Of a stretch of 64,000 nucleotides of DNA, positions 1-8,100 are shown piece by piece (positions within the stretch are counted from its first letter, which is position 1; each line of letters opens with the position of its first letter). Location: assembly GCA_017509715.1 (NCBI GenBank), contig JAFWOU010000014.1, forward strand, positions 1 to 64,000, given 5' to 3'. Source of the stretch: Paludibacteraceae bacterium (GTDB taxonomy: Bacteria > Bacteroidota > Bacteroidia > Bacteroidales > Paludibacteraceae). Under the pieces are notes generated by a model. The model searched no databases and was not told the DNA's origin. It was given only the letters and a program-made list of their open reading frames with translations. Position numbers and translations under genes: made by a program.

Positions 1-282
1 CCTGACGACTCGCGCACGGAACAAAATTACACATCCGCATGAAATCCGGAAACAACAAACAAAACATACGCAGGCGTCAAATGTCGGGCTAATAAACAAA
101 GGACACCGAGTATATTTGTAGTAATTTCGAGGGCACCGACACGGCAAGCCGTCTCACCTTGAATTTACGTTCTTATCTCGCATAAATATGCTCGAACGAT
201 TATTACGCATTATCGTGCAAACTCCAAATTTAGCCGTAAAACACAAATTATGCAAGCATTTTTGATTTTTTTACGTCTAAAA
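1..282. other. AT-rich intergenic region with no gene seen
   Basis: No open reading frame of convincing composition is visible. On the minus strand TAATTTTG (22-29) and TAAATTTG (226-233) resemble the Bacteroidetes -7 element and could serve a gene left of the window, but neither has a -33 TTG at the 20-nt spacing seen elsewhere here (the nearest are 23 and 19 nt). Confidence 0.4.
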
Positions 283-314
283 TTTGCAAATTTGAAAAAT
301 TTGTAGTAATTTTG
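283..314 (+). promoter_or_regulatory. Bacteroidetes-type promoter of tRNA-Gly/rnpB
   Basis: TTTG at 283-286, a 20-nt spacer and TAATTTTG at 307-314 fit the Bacteroidetes primary sigma consensus (-33 TTTG, -7 TANNTTTG). Transcription would begin a few bases before the tRNA-Gly gene. Confidence 0.75.
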
Positions 315-334
315 CACCCGTTTTTGAGACGCAT

Positions 335-408
335 GCGGCATTAGCACATCGGTAGTGCATCGGCTTCCCAAGCCGAGGAGGCGGGTTCGATTCCCGTATG
401 CCGCTCCA
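335..408 (+). tRNA. tRNA-Gly (anticodon CCC)
   Basis: The cloverleaf is complete: acceptor arm GCGGCAT (335-341) pairs with ATGCCGC (398-404), the anticodon loop reads TTCCCAA and the T arm contains GGTTCGATTCC. The discriminator is T405 and CCA is encoded (406-408). Anticodon CCC reads GGG glycine codons. It follows a clear promoter and is probably co-transcribed with the RNase P RNA that starts about 30 nt later. Confidence 0.95.
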
Positions 409-440
409 AGACAGGCAGAAAAGAGCTGCGAACGATAGAT

Positions 441-948
441 AGCGGGTCGGCTTATCGCAACGCGTCGGGAAGAAAGCGGAATGGCTTAATCCCCCGGGTT
501 GAGGAAAGTCCGGGCAGCACAGAGCACCACAGCGGTTAATGGCCGTCAGGCAGCAATGTTTGGTCCCTGCTACAGAGACGAGTTCGCCTTCGGTACTTGG
601 ATCGCACAGAATGAGCCAGGCTCATTAAAGCGACCAAGACCTCGGCTCTCCCCATGCGAAACAGCACAAGTGCTTGGTTTCTGTGGGGGCCCCGAAAGGG
701 AAAGGGTCAGGAGGCGGGGTGAAACGAGCACACTGTGGGCTGAAATTCCAAGTAAACCGGCGACTGAGCGCTGCTCGCGCGAGCCGGAGGGTAGGAAGAG
801 ACAGAAGGGCATGGCAACATGAGAGCCAAGGACCAAGGGACTAAGGACCAAGGACTAAGGACAAATCCCTCAAGATTAATGATAAGCACCTGCCGCAAGG
901 CAGGCACAGAACCCGGCTTACAGACCAGCTACGCTATCGTCGCCCGCT
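441..948 (+). ncRNA. rnpB: RNase P RNA (catalytic RNA of RNase P)
   Basis: This is the ribozyme that removes tRNA 5' leaders. The 5' universally conserved block GAGGAAAGTCCGGGC lies at about 502-516, the 3' block ACAGAACCCGGCTTACAGA near 906-924, an AGATTAATGAT segment resembling the conserved CR IV region near 873-883, and a GCAA-capped CCTGCC/GGCAGG hairpin (P18-like) near 890-905. The ends are set by pairing AGCGGG (441-446) with CCCGCT (943-948), so they are approximate. It contains a five-unit heptamer array (826-861) just before the CR IV-like segment, an insertion unlike normal rnpB. Confidence 0.93.
826..861 (+). repeat. Heptamer array inside RNase P RNA (5 units)
   Basis: Units CCAAGGA, CCAAGGGA, CTAAGGA, CCAAGGA, CTAAGGA are consecutive; the second has one extra base. 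The array lies in the 3' part of rnpB, before the CR IV-like segment. Confidence 0.85.
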
Positions 949-979
949 GCCGAAAACACCACTATAGGGCTACACCGGT

Positions 980-2302
980 ATGTCACGAATACGCAAGATC
1001 AATCATTTTCTTCGCTACGATATATGGCGGTTCACGGCCGCTGATGTAGGGTCGCGCCGTTCGCGCTTCGGCTATCAGGTGCTGCGTACCCTGCTGCTCG
1101 TCATTCGCGGATTCACGAGCAAGAGCCTGGGCGACAAAGCCAAGAGTCTTACCTACTCGCTCATCTTCACCATCATACCGCTGCTGGCTATGGTGCTGGC
1201 GATAGCCAAGGGATTTGGCGTACAGGACGTGATAGAACGCCAGCTGAACAACTCGTTTCTGGGAGAGACGAATATCGTACCCGTGATCATGGAGATGGTG
1301 CAGCGCTACCTGGAGACCGCCCAAGGCGGCGTATTCATCGGCGTAGGCATACTGATCTTGCTATGGGCGGTGTACTCGTTCTTCTCCAGCGTAGAGAGCA
1401 CGTTCAACCAGATCTGGAACGTAGAGAAGTCGCGCAGCGTACTGCGTCAGGCGGTGACCTATATCGCGATATTGTTCCTCATTCCGCTGATGATCATCGT
1501 GAGCTCGGGACTGGTGATCTATATCCAGCAGGCCCTGAGCGGACTGCATACGGGCGAGATATCGGCCTGGCACGAACAGCTGCACGAGGGCGGCATACGG
1601 CTGATACAGTTCGCGGTATGCTGGCTGCTCTTCACGTGGATGTACATGGCTATACCGAACACGCGCGTGCGCCTCATGTCCGCCCTCATACCGGGCGTGC
1701 TGATGGGTACGCTATTTCAGCTACTGCAGATGCTGTCGGTCTATATCATCGTGCTGCTGGGACGGACAAGCATCGTATACGGTGCGTTTGCATCGGTGCC
1801 CATCCTGCTGACCTGGCTGCAATGGACGTGCCTGCTGATCATACTGGGTGCGGAGCTGTCGTTCGCCATACAGAACAACGAGCAGTTTGAGTATGAGCAC
1901 GACCTGGAGAAGATGTCACGCCGCTACAAAGACTGCATCACGCTCTACCTGCTGAGCAAGATCGTACAGCGCTTTGAGCAGGAGCAGCCGCCGCTGACGG
2001 CCCACGAACTGGCTACGCCCGACCGCCTGCCGCTCCGGCTGGTCAACCAGCTGCTCGGCCGACTGATAGAGACCGGACTGATATGCGAGATACGCTCCGA
2101 CGAAGACCAGGAGCGACGCTACCAACCCGCGATGGATACCCACCGCATGACGGTAGGCATGGTGATCGGCCGGATAGACGAACAGGGCACCGAGGAGTTT
2201 CTGGCCGGTACGAGCCGCCAGATGAAAGCCTTCTGGAAGCGATTTACGGAGATTCGCAAACAGAGCGCTGCTTGCGATATTCGGATTTCCGAATTAACTT
2301 AA
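980..2302 (+). CDS. YihY/virulence factor BrkB family inner membrane protein
   Basis: A 440-residue protein of the YihY/BrkB family (once mislabelled ribonuclease BN). The family is an integral inner membrane protein of unsettled function. Hydrophobic segments begin near residue 50 (KAKSLTYSLIFTIIPLLAMV, the family's most conserved stretch) and five more follow to about residue 300. The last 130 residues are soluble and look like a winged-helix cap, as in longer Bacteroidetes members. The ATG lies about 30 nt after the RNase P RNA end with no promoter between, so it may share that transcript. The next gene follows after 12 nt. Confidence 0.88.
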   Translation: MSRIRKINHFLRYDIWRFTAADVGSRRSRFGYQVLRTLLLVIRGFTSKSLGDKAKSLTYSLIFTIIPLLAMVLAIAKGFGVQDVIERQLNNSFLGETNIVPVIMEMVQRYLETAQGGVFIGVGILILLWAVYSFFSSVESTFNQIWNVEKSRSVLRQAVTYIAILFLIPLMIIVSSGLVIYIQQALSGLHTGEISAWHEQLHEGGIRLIQFAVCWLLFTWMYMAIPNTRVRLMSALIPGVLMGTLFQLLQMLSVYIIVLLGRTSIVYGAFASVPILLTWLQWTCLLIILGAELSFAIQNNEQFEYEHDLEKMSRRYKDCITLYLLSKIVQRFEQEQPPLTAHELATPDRLPLRLVNQLLGRLIETGLICEIRSDEDQERRYQPAMDTHRMTVGMVIGRIDEQGTEEFLAGTSRQMKAFWKRFTEIRKQSAACDIRISELT

Positions 2303-2314
2303 TACTATTATACA

Positions 2315-4222
2315 ATGAGAAAACATTTCTTGCTACTTGCCCTTGCGGCAATGATGACGATGGGCGTACAGGCTATGCCCGACATTCAACGTGCGGAACC
2401 GCTCTGCTGGTGGACCGGCATGAAGACCCAGTTGACCCTGATGCTCCAGGGTAGCGACCTGGCCGACGCCAAGGTAGAGATCCACATGCTCGACAAGAAC
2501 GGCATTGCCGAGAAAGGCAAAGCCAAAGGACTCGTGCTCGTCGGTCAGCATAACGCCGAGAGCTTGAACTACCTCTTTCTGGACCTGAAAGTGAAGAAGG
2601 CCGGCACCTACCGCATCTCGTGCACCAAGAACGGTCGCACCGCCTATTGGGACTACCGGATCATGGACCGTCAACAGACCGGCGCACGTGAGTCGTTCTC
2701 GAGCAAAGACCTGATCTACCTCATCATGTCGGACCGCTTTGTAGACGGCGACGAGGGTAACAACGATACGCCCGATACGCGTGAGAAGAGCAATAAAAAG
2801 AACGTACACGGTCGCTTCGGCGGCGATTTAGCGGGCATCGCGCAGCAACTGGACCATATCCAGGATCTGGGCGCCACCGCTATCTGGCCCACCCCGATGC
2901 TGGGCGACGACGAAGCCGAGTGGAGCTACCACGGCTACGCATGCTCCGACTACTACCACATCGACCCGCGTTACGGCACGAACGAGATGTACCGCGAACT
3001 GGTACAGCAGATGCACGACCGGGGGCTGAAGATGATCATGGACATGGTCCCGAACCACTGCGGCGCCGCCCACTGGTGGATGAAAGACCTGCCGTATAAG
3101 AACTGGATCAACTGGTTTGACGACTTCACCAACACCTGCAACGCCTTCTCGACCAACTACGACATCAATGCTTCGCAGTACGACCGCAAGCTCTCGAACC
3201 GCGGATGGTTTGACCGCCCCATGCCGGACATGAACCTGGAGAACCCGGACCTGCTGAAATACTTCCAGCAGTGGGCTATCTGGTGGATCGAGTACGCCCA
3301 ACTGGACGGACTGCGCGTAGATACCTACCCCTACATAGAGAAGCAACCCGCAGCCGACTGGCTGAAAGCCATTCGCGAGGAATATCCCTGGATCAACATC
3401 GTAGGCGAGTGCTGGACGCGTCCGGCATCCAACGTAGCCTACTGGCAGGCCGGCGTGGGCAACAAAGACGGATTTGACAGCAACCTGCCCACCGTGATGG
3501 ACTTCCCCGTAGAGGAAGCTATCCGCCAGGCCCTGGAGAACGATGGCGAAGGCTGGGGCAACGGCCTAACCCGCGTATATGACGCCGTGGCACAAGACTA
3601 TCTGTATGCCGACGTGAACAAGCTGCTGATCTTTGTGGGCAACCACGACATGGACCGCTTTGCCGACGTAGTGAAAGACGCTGACCCGCGCCGTGTGAAG
3701 CTGGGCAACGTGATGCTGGCTACGATGCGCGGTATACCGCAGGTGTTCTACGGCGACGAGTACGGCCTGCGTAGCTCCGACCGCAGCCTGGGCCACTCCA
3801 CCCTGCGTATGCCGTTGCCGTTGGAAGGAGAGTTGACCACGGAGATGAAGGATATGTATGAGTTCCAGCGTACGCTGTTCCAGTGGCGCAAACAGGAGCC
3901 CGTGATTCACACCGGACGCACCATGCACTTCATCACGCGCGACAACACCTACGCCTACTTCCGCTACAACGACGACTGCGCCGTATTCGTATACCTGAAC
4001 GCATCGGAGCATACCCGCTTTATCCCCACCAAGACCTACGAGGAGATCCTGAGCAAGTACAACCCCGTGGGCATAGACATCCTGACCGGCCGGACCTACG
4101 ACCTGAGCCGCGAGATGCCGATCGAGGTAGCACCACTGACTGCACTCATTATCAAACTGAACAAACAAGATGAAACATCCGCTGCTGCTACTAAGCCTGG
4201 CGCTGCTGGTAAGCGCCTGTAA
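2315..4222 (+). CDS. Secreted GH13 alpha-glucan hydrolase (neopullulanase/cyclomaltodextrinase-like)
   Basis: A 635-residue alpha-amylase family enzyme that should cleave alpha-1,4 (perhaps also alpha-1,6) glucans in the periplasm. Signal peptide residues 1-20 (cleavage after VQA), an N-terminal beta-sandwich domain to about 125, then the (beta/alpha)8 barrel. GH13 motifs are visible: DMVPNHCG, GLRVDTY with nucleophile Asp336, GECW with acid/base Glu365, and VGNHDMD with Asp445. The N-terminal domain followed by this barrel fits neopullulanase/SusA-like enzymes, though the exact substrate is not shown. The last about 17 codons are shared in another frame with the next gene, so the tail (TSAAATKPGAAGKRL) is low-complexity and probably without function. 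Confidence 0.9.
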   Translation: MRKHFLLLALAAMMTMGVQAMPDIQRAEPLCWWTGMKTQLTLMLQGSDLADAKVEIHMLDKNGIAEKGKAKGLVLVGQHNAESLNYLFLDLKVKKAGTYRISCTKNGRTAYWDYRIMDRQQTGARESFSSKDLIYLIMSDRFVDGDEGNNDTPDTREKSNKKNVHGRFGGDLAGIAQQLDHIQDLGATAIWPTPMLGDDEAEWSYHGYACSDYYHIDPRYGTNEMYRELVQQMHDRGLKMIMDMVPNHCGAAHWWMKDLPYKNWINWFDDFTNTCNAFSTNYDINASQYDRKLSNRGWFDRPMPDMNLENPDLLKYFQQWAIWWIEYAQLDGLRVDTYPYIEKQPAADWLKAIREEYPWINIVGECWTRPASNVAYWQAGVGNKDGFDSNLPTVMDFPVEEAIRQALENDGEGWGNGLTRVYDAVAQDYLYADVNKLLIFVGNHDMDRFADVVKDADPRRVKLGNVMLATMRGIPQVFYGDEYGLRSSDRSLGHSTLRMPLPLEGELTTEMKDMYEFQRTLFQWRKQEPVIHTGRTMHFITRDNTYAYFRYNDDCAVFVYLNASEHTRFIPTKTYEEILSKYNPVGIDILTGRTYDLSREMPIEVAPLTALIIKLNKQDETSAAATKPGAAGKRL

Positions 4223-4967
4223 TCCGGTAGTGGACTCACCCGTCAAGATGGTGAGCCACACCTACACGCTGCATACCCACGACACGCTCAACCCGCTGAC
4301 CATGCTCTACATGGACTTCAAGGTAGAGTGGCCGTGCCGCGAAGATAGTGTAATAGAGGCTATCCGCAAGGACATTACCGCTCGTATCTTTGGGGTAGAT
4401 GCCGTTGGACGAACCGTCGAGGAGGCTATCCTGCTCTATTCCGATACACTCCGCCGCCAGTACCGCGAGGAGTTTGCTATCGACGAGACCTCCACACCTG
4501 AAGAGGAAGATTATGGCAAGATCTTCCATACAATGCGGCTCTCGATAGACGACCCATGCGAGTGCTTCCTGAACTTCGAACTATATGAAGAGGAGACCAA
4601 CAGCTTCGCCCCGCACGGCACGCACGACACGCGCTACTACTGCTACAACCGACTGACCGGTGAGTACATCACCGAAGACCGACTCTTCCAGGGCGACTAC
4701 CGCCCCACGCTGACGCGCCTCATCACCGAAGCTATCTGGCGATCCTACCGCACCCGCGGCGCTGTGCGCAGCCTGGAGTATATCGGACTGGACGTAGAGG
4801 AAGCCGAACCCAACGGCAACTTCTACATCTCGGGCAACCAAATCACCTACCTCTACCAGGAGAACGAGATAGGATGCTACGCCGCCGGAACGCAGACGGC
4901 CGTAGTACAACTGGAAGATATGCGCGAATACCTGCGCGACACCACTATTATACACGAACATGAATAA
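4170..4967 (+). CDS. Lipoprotein with a DUF3298/RsiV-like domain
   Basis: A 265-residue predicted lipoprotein: the leader MKHPLLLLSLALLVSAC has a lipobox with Cys17. The C-terminal half (YYCYNRLTGEYITEDRLFQG, then residues to about 255) resembles the DUF3298 domain found in RsiV-type and Bacteroidetes periplasmic proteins; this is recognition by pattern and its ligand is unknown. It overlaps the GH13 gene by 53 nt and the next gene by 8 nt, so translation is probably coupled. No Shine-Dalgarno is visible at the ATG. An unrelated periplasmic lipoprotein is the main alternative. Confidence 0.7.
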   Translation: MKHPLLLLSLALLVSACNPVVDSPVKMVSHTYTLHTHDTLNPLTMLYMDFKVEWPCREDSVIEAIRKDITARIFGVDAVGRTVEEAILLYSDTLRRQYREEFAIDETSTPEEEDYGKIFHTMRLSIDDPCECFLNFELYEEETNSFAPHGTHDTRYYCYNRLTGEYITEDRLFQGDYRPTLTRLITEAIWRSYRTRGAVRSLEYIGLDVEEAEPNGNFYISGNQITYLYQENEIGCYAAGTQTAVVQLEDMREYLRDTTIIHEHE

Positions 4968-5310
4968 GGATTTTGAACTCAACCTGATGGACGCCGAGGA
5001 GCGCCAGATGGTGGACTATATCTGGGACCTGATCCCGCGTGAAGACCAAGTAGGCATGACCCAAAGCGATGTGCTGCTGGTGCTGGACCTGGTGGACGAC
5101 TACCTGGAAGAAAAAGGACTGCTGATCTACCACGGCGACGAGGCCGAGTACCTGGACGGCGACATCGACGAGATAGACCAACTGCAGTATATCATAGAGG
5201 GCGTCAAACGCGAGGGACGCAAACTGAGCGGCCTGCAAGTGCAACTGATCCTGGACGGCGAACTGCAATATGGCATCAAAGAAGGATACTATGAGGAGAT
5301 AGAGGAGTGA
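4960..5310 (+). CDS. Conserved-looking small acidic protein, unknown function
   Basis: A 116-residue soluble, strongly acidic protein (many Asp/Glu, for example EAEYLDGDIDEIDQ) with no signal peptide or membrane segment. Predicted helices alternate with short turns. I do not recognise a named domain. It is locked between the lipoprotein gene (8-nt overlap) and cdsA (7-nt gap), and its last codons carry the GAGGAG and AAGGAG sequences that form the ribosome binding site of cdsA. The compact spacing and codon use match its neighbours, so it is a real gene. Confidence 0.75.
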   Translation: MNKDFELNLMDAEERQMVDYIWDLIPREDQVGMTQSDVLLVLDLVDDYLEEKGLLIYHGDEAEYLDGDIDEIDQLQYIIEGVKREGRKLSGLQVQLILDGELQYGIKEGYYEEIEE

Positions 5311-5318
5311 AGGAGTTA
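5300..5318 (+). repeat. 19-bp dispersed word, copy 1
   Basis: TAGAGGAGTGAAGGAGTTA spans the stop of the small acidic gene and the ribosome binding site of cdsA. An identical 19-mer is at 8076-8094, and a related octamer array is at 50677-50708. Confidence 0.7.
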
Positions 5319-6157
5319 TGAATAATTTTACACAACGAACATTGAGCGGCGCGGCGTATGTAGCCGTGGTGGTAGGCAGTATACTATTTTGGCACAAGGG
5401 GCTGTTCTTTGCCCTTTCGGCCGTGATGGCCATACTGGCCGTCAGGGAATACAACCGACTGACACATCCGCGTTGCCCGGTAGACATACTGAGCGAAATC
5501 AGCGCATTGCTGCTCTGCGGCGCCGTAGAAGCATGGTTGCTACTCGAGATGCCACCCTTCAACTATTTCACAGCGGCCTATATCCTGGTGCTGCTGGCAG
5601 CCATCCTGATCGAACTTTGGCAGAAAGAGTCGAACCCCTTCATCTACTGGGGCAACCTGCTGATCAGTCAGGTGATGATCGCCCTGCCGTTTGCGCTGAT
5701 GAACATGCTCAACTATATGAGCAACTATCTGCTGCTGGCGGTATTTGTACTGATCTGGGTGAACGACTCGGGCGCCTACTGCGTAGGCGTACTGACCGCC
5801 AAGCGAGCCAAGGGCAACCATAAGATGTTTCCGCGCGTAAGCCCCAAGAAGAGTTGGGAAGGACTGATCGGCGGTATTGTGCTGGCCATGGGTGCCGGTG
5901 CGCTGCTGGCCCACTTCGGATGGTTTGAAGCCCTACATACCGGACTGAATCGATACGTAGTAGGCATACTGATCGCCCTGATCGTAGCCGTAGCGGGTAC
6001 GCTGGGCGACCTGGTAGAAAGCCTGATGAAGCGCAGCGTAGGCGTAAAGGACTCGGGTAAGTTCTTGCCCGGACACGGAGGCGTGCTGGATCGCTTCGAC
6101 TCCATATTGCTGGCTGCACCGGTCACGCTGCTCTTTGTACTGATGCTAACTCTATAA
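5318..6157 (+). CDS. cdsA: Phosphatidate cytidylyltransferase
   Basis: Makes CDP-diacylglycerol from phosphatidate and CTP in the inner membrane, the branch point of phospholipid synthesis. The 279 residues contain about eight hydrophobic segments and the family signature near the C terminus: MKRSVGVKDSGKFLPGHGG followed by VLDRFDS, with the KDSG and HGG..DR.D residues intact. Length matches the family (about 270-285). A good AAGGAG ribosome binding site precedes the ATG by 4 nt. It sits in a run of envelope genes and is followed after 4 nt by a lipid A-type acyltransferase. Confidence 0.95.
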   Translation: MNNFTQRTLSGAAYVAVVVGSILFWHKGLFFALSAVMAILAVREYNRLTHPRCPVDILSEISALLLCGAVEAWLLLEMPPFNYFTAAYILVLLAAILIELWQKESNPFIYWGNLLISQVMIALPFALMNMLNYMSNYLLLAVFVLIWVNDSGAYCVGVLTAKRAKGNHKMFPRVSPKKSWEGLIGGIVLAMGAGALLAHFGWFEALHTGLNRYVVGILIALIVAVAGTLGDLVESLMKRSVGVKDSGKFLPGHGGVLDRFDSILLAAPVTLLFVLMLTL

Positions 6158-6161
6158 ACGC

Positions 6162-7067
6162 ATGGAGATAGGTCTGCGCATACTGCATCGCACGGTGGAC
6201 TGGTTGCTCTACCCCACGCTCTATTACGTGGTGCGCTACCGTCGTCGGCTGGTAAGAAAGAATCTGCGTAACAGTTTTCCGGATAAGCCGGAGAAAGAAC
6301 TACGCCAGATAGAACGCGCATTCTATCGCCAGTTCTGCGACACGATGGTAGAGGCTATCTACGGCTACCGGATGGACGAGACGGAAATGCGCCGGCACGT
6401 AGTGTTCCACAACACAGAGGAGGTCAACCGCCTCATCGACCAGGCCGGAGGCGGCCTATTCATGTTGGCTCATTACGGCAACTGGGAATGGATGGCCAGC
6501 ATCCAGTCCTGGGTATCGCCCGGCGTGACGGAACTGAATGTCTATCGCCGACTGAATAGCAAAGTGTTCGACCGCCTGATGCTGGCCCTGCGCAGCAAGC
6601 GCGGCGGTATGTGCGTAGAGAAGCAACGTATCCTACGCGAGATGGTACGCATGCGGGCGGAGAAGAAGCCCGTGACCGTAGGCCTCTTGAGCGACCAAAA
6701 ACCCCGTCCGGAGGTGACGCGCACCTGGACCGAGTTTCTGCACCAAGAGACCGGCTGGCTGGATGGCGGCGAGGTGCTGGGCAAGAAATTCGGGTACCCC
6801 GTAGTATACCTATACATACGCCGCGTGCGCCGAGGCTATTATGATGTAGACCTGCGCGTACTGGCCGCCGACCCGAAGCAAACCGGCGAGGGCGAGATCA
6901 CGCGCGCCTATGCCCGGATCCTGGAGCAGAACATACAGGAGCAACCCGAGCTCTGGCTCTGGACACATAATCGGTGGAAATGGGGGAAGCCGTCAGCCAT
7001 CAGACAGGTCAGACCTGCGTCAGGTGCTTCCGAGCACTCCGGTAAAGGGCCGAATGCTGAATGCTGA
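6162..7067 (+). CDS. LpxL/HtrB-type lysophospholipid (lipid A) acyltransferase
   Basis: A 301-residue membrane-associated acyltransferase of the lipid A biosynthesis (LpxL/LpxM) family, expected to add a secondary acyl chain to lipid A. The catalytic HX4(D/E) motif is seen as HYGNWE near residue 106, the conserved SDQ...P block near residue 175, and the C-terminal WLWTHNRWKW that normally closes the family. About 25 further codons follow that motif. They are encoded by a small hairpin element (7023-7041) and part of a heptamer array (7052-7079), so this tail is probably a non-functional extension. The next gene starts 22 nt later. Confidence 0.88.
   Translation: MEIGLRILHRTVDWLLYPTLYYVVRYRRRLVRKNLRNSFPDKPEKELRQIERAFYRQFCDTMVEAIYGYRMDETEMRRHVVFHNTEEVNRLIDQAGGGLFMLAHYGNWEWMASIQSWVSPGVTELNVYRRLNSKVFDRLMLALRSKRGGMCVEKQRILREMVRMRAEKKPVTVGLLSDQKPRPEVTRTWTEFLHQETGWLDGGEVLGKKFGYPVVYLYIRRVRRGYYDVDLRVLAADPKQTGEGEITRAYARILEQNIQEQPELWLWTHNRWKWGKPSAIRQVRPASGASEHSGKGPNAEC
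7023..7041 (+). repeat. UNCG-loop hairpin element, copy 1
   Basis: GGTGCTTCCGAGCACTCCG: GTGCT pairs with AGCAC around a TCCG loop. A second copy at 27828-27846 differs at two positions that pair with each other. Confidence 0.65.
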
Positions 7068-7079
7068 AAGCTGAAAGCC
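7052..7079 (+). repeat. Heptamer array (4 units) at the acyltransferase/GT2 junction
   Basis: Units GAATGCT, GAATGCT, GAAAGCT, GAAAGCC run across the stop codon of the acyltransferase gene and end 10 nt before the next ATG. Confidence 0.85.
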
Positions 7080-7089
7080 CCAAAAATGT

Positions 7090-8100
7090 ATGAAATGTAG
7101 TATCGTTATATTGAATTGGAACGGGGAGAAGATGCTCCGTGAGTACCTATCGTCGGTGGTGCAGCATAGCGCGTTGCCGGACTGCGAGGTAGTGGTAGCC
7201 GACAACGGATCGTCGGACAACTCCGTGGATTTCATACAGAAGGAGTTTCCATCCGTACGTATCATCCGTCTGCGCCATAACTACGGCTTTGCGGAAGGCT
7301 ACAATCGGGCCATCAAGCAGCTGAAAGAGAGTGAGTACGTGGTGCTGCTCAATTCGGACGTAGAGGTGACGGAGGGATGGCTACAGCCCGTACTGGACTA
7401 CATGGATGCCCATCCGGAGGTGGCAGCCGCGCAACCCAAGATACGCAGCCTGCGTCAGCGCGACAGGTTTGAGCATGCCGGCGCTGCCGGAGGCTACCTG
7501 GACCGCCTGGGCTATCCCTTCTGCCGCGGCCGTATACTGAGCCACGTAGAGGAAGACCGCGGGCAGTATGACACCATGGTCGATATCTTCTGGGCCAGCG
7601 GGGCGTGTATGTTCGTGCGCCGCGAGGTGTATATGAAGGAGGGCGGACTGGACGAGCGCTTCTTTGCGCATATGGAGGAGATCGACCTCTGCTGGCGTCT
7701 GAACTGCCGGGGCTACCGACTGGTATGTATCCCGGATTCGACGGTCTATCACCTGGGAGGCGGTTCGCTGCAGTATGAGAGCCCCAGGAAGACCTACCTG
7801 AATTTCCGCAACAACCTGCTGATGATCTATAAGAACATGCCGCGCAGCCGCTTCTGGCGCGTAGCTATATGGCGCTGGCTATTGGACTATGCGGCGATGG
7901 CGCACCTGGTGGTGACCGGCAAGGGAAAGAACGCCTGGGCCGTGGTACGTGCCCGCTGGGACTACCACCGCATGAAGCCCAAATACAAAGCAACGAGGCA
8001 GGAGAATCGAGCCAAAGCTACGGTCTCCTACCCCGCTACGATTTCCAATAGGAGTATTCTCTGGGACTACTATTTTAGAGGAGTGAAGGAGTTAGGCTGA
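7090..8100 (+). CDS. Glycosyltransferase family 2 (rhamnosyltransferase-like)
   Basis: A 336-residue GT-A glycosyltransferase. The N terminus IVILNWNGEKML and VVADNGSSDNS are the nucleotide-sugar binding elements; LLNSDVEV near residue 80 is the DXD-like segment. MEEIDLCWRLNCRGYRLVCIPDSTVYHLGG near 195-225 is the acceptor/catalytic ED region typical of the WcaE/rhamnosyltransferase-like branch (quoted in short: MEEIDLCWR and HLGGGS). No membrane anchor is certain. It lies after lipid genes and probably acts on surface polysaccharide; donor and acceptor are unknown. It ends in convergent overlap (9 bp) with fbp, with no terminator visible. Confidence 0.88.
   Translation: MKCSIVILNWNGEKMLREYLSSVVQHSALPDCEVVVADNGSSDNSVDFIQKEFPSVRIIRLRHNYGFAEGYNRAIKQLKESEYVVLLNSDVEVTEGWLQPVLDYMDAHPEVAAAQPKIRSLRQRDRFEHAGAAGGYLDRLGYPFCRGRILSHVEEDRGQYDTMVDIFWASGACMFVRREVYMKEGGLDERFFAHMEEIDLCWRLNCRGYRLVCIPDSTVYHLGGGSLQYESPRKTYLNFRNNLLMIYKNMPRSRFWRVAIWRWLLDYAAMAHLVVTGKGKNAWAVVRARWDYHRMKPKYKATRQENRAKATVSYPATISNRSILWDYYFRGVKELG
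8076..8094 (+). repeat. 19-bp dispersed word, copy 2
   Basis: Exact copy of TAGAGGAGTGAAGGAGTTA (also 5300-5318), here inside the last codons of the GT2 gene and reaching the convergent fbp stop. Confidence 0.7.

Noticed and set aside
499-822. Open frame inside the RNase P RNA region
   Set aside because: Conserved rnpB blocks cover it; the translation has no protein-like composition.
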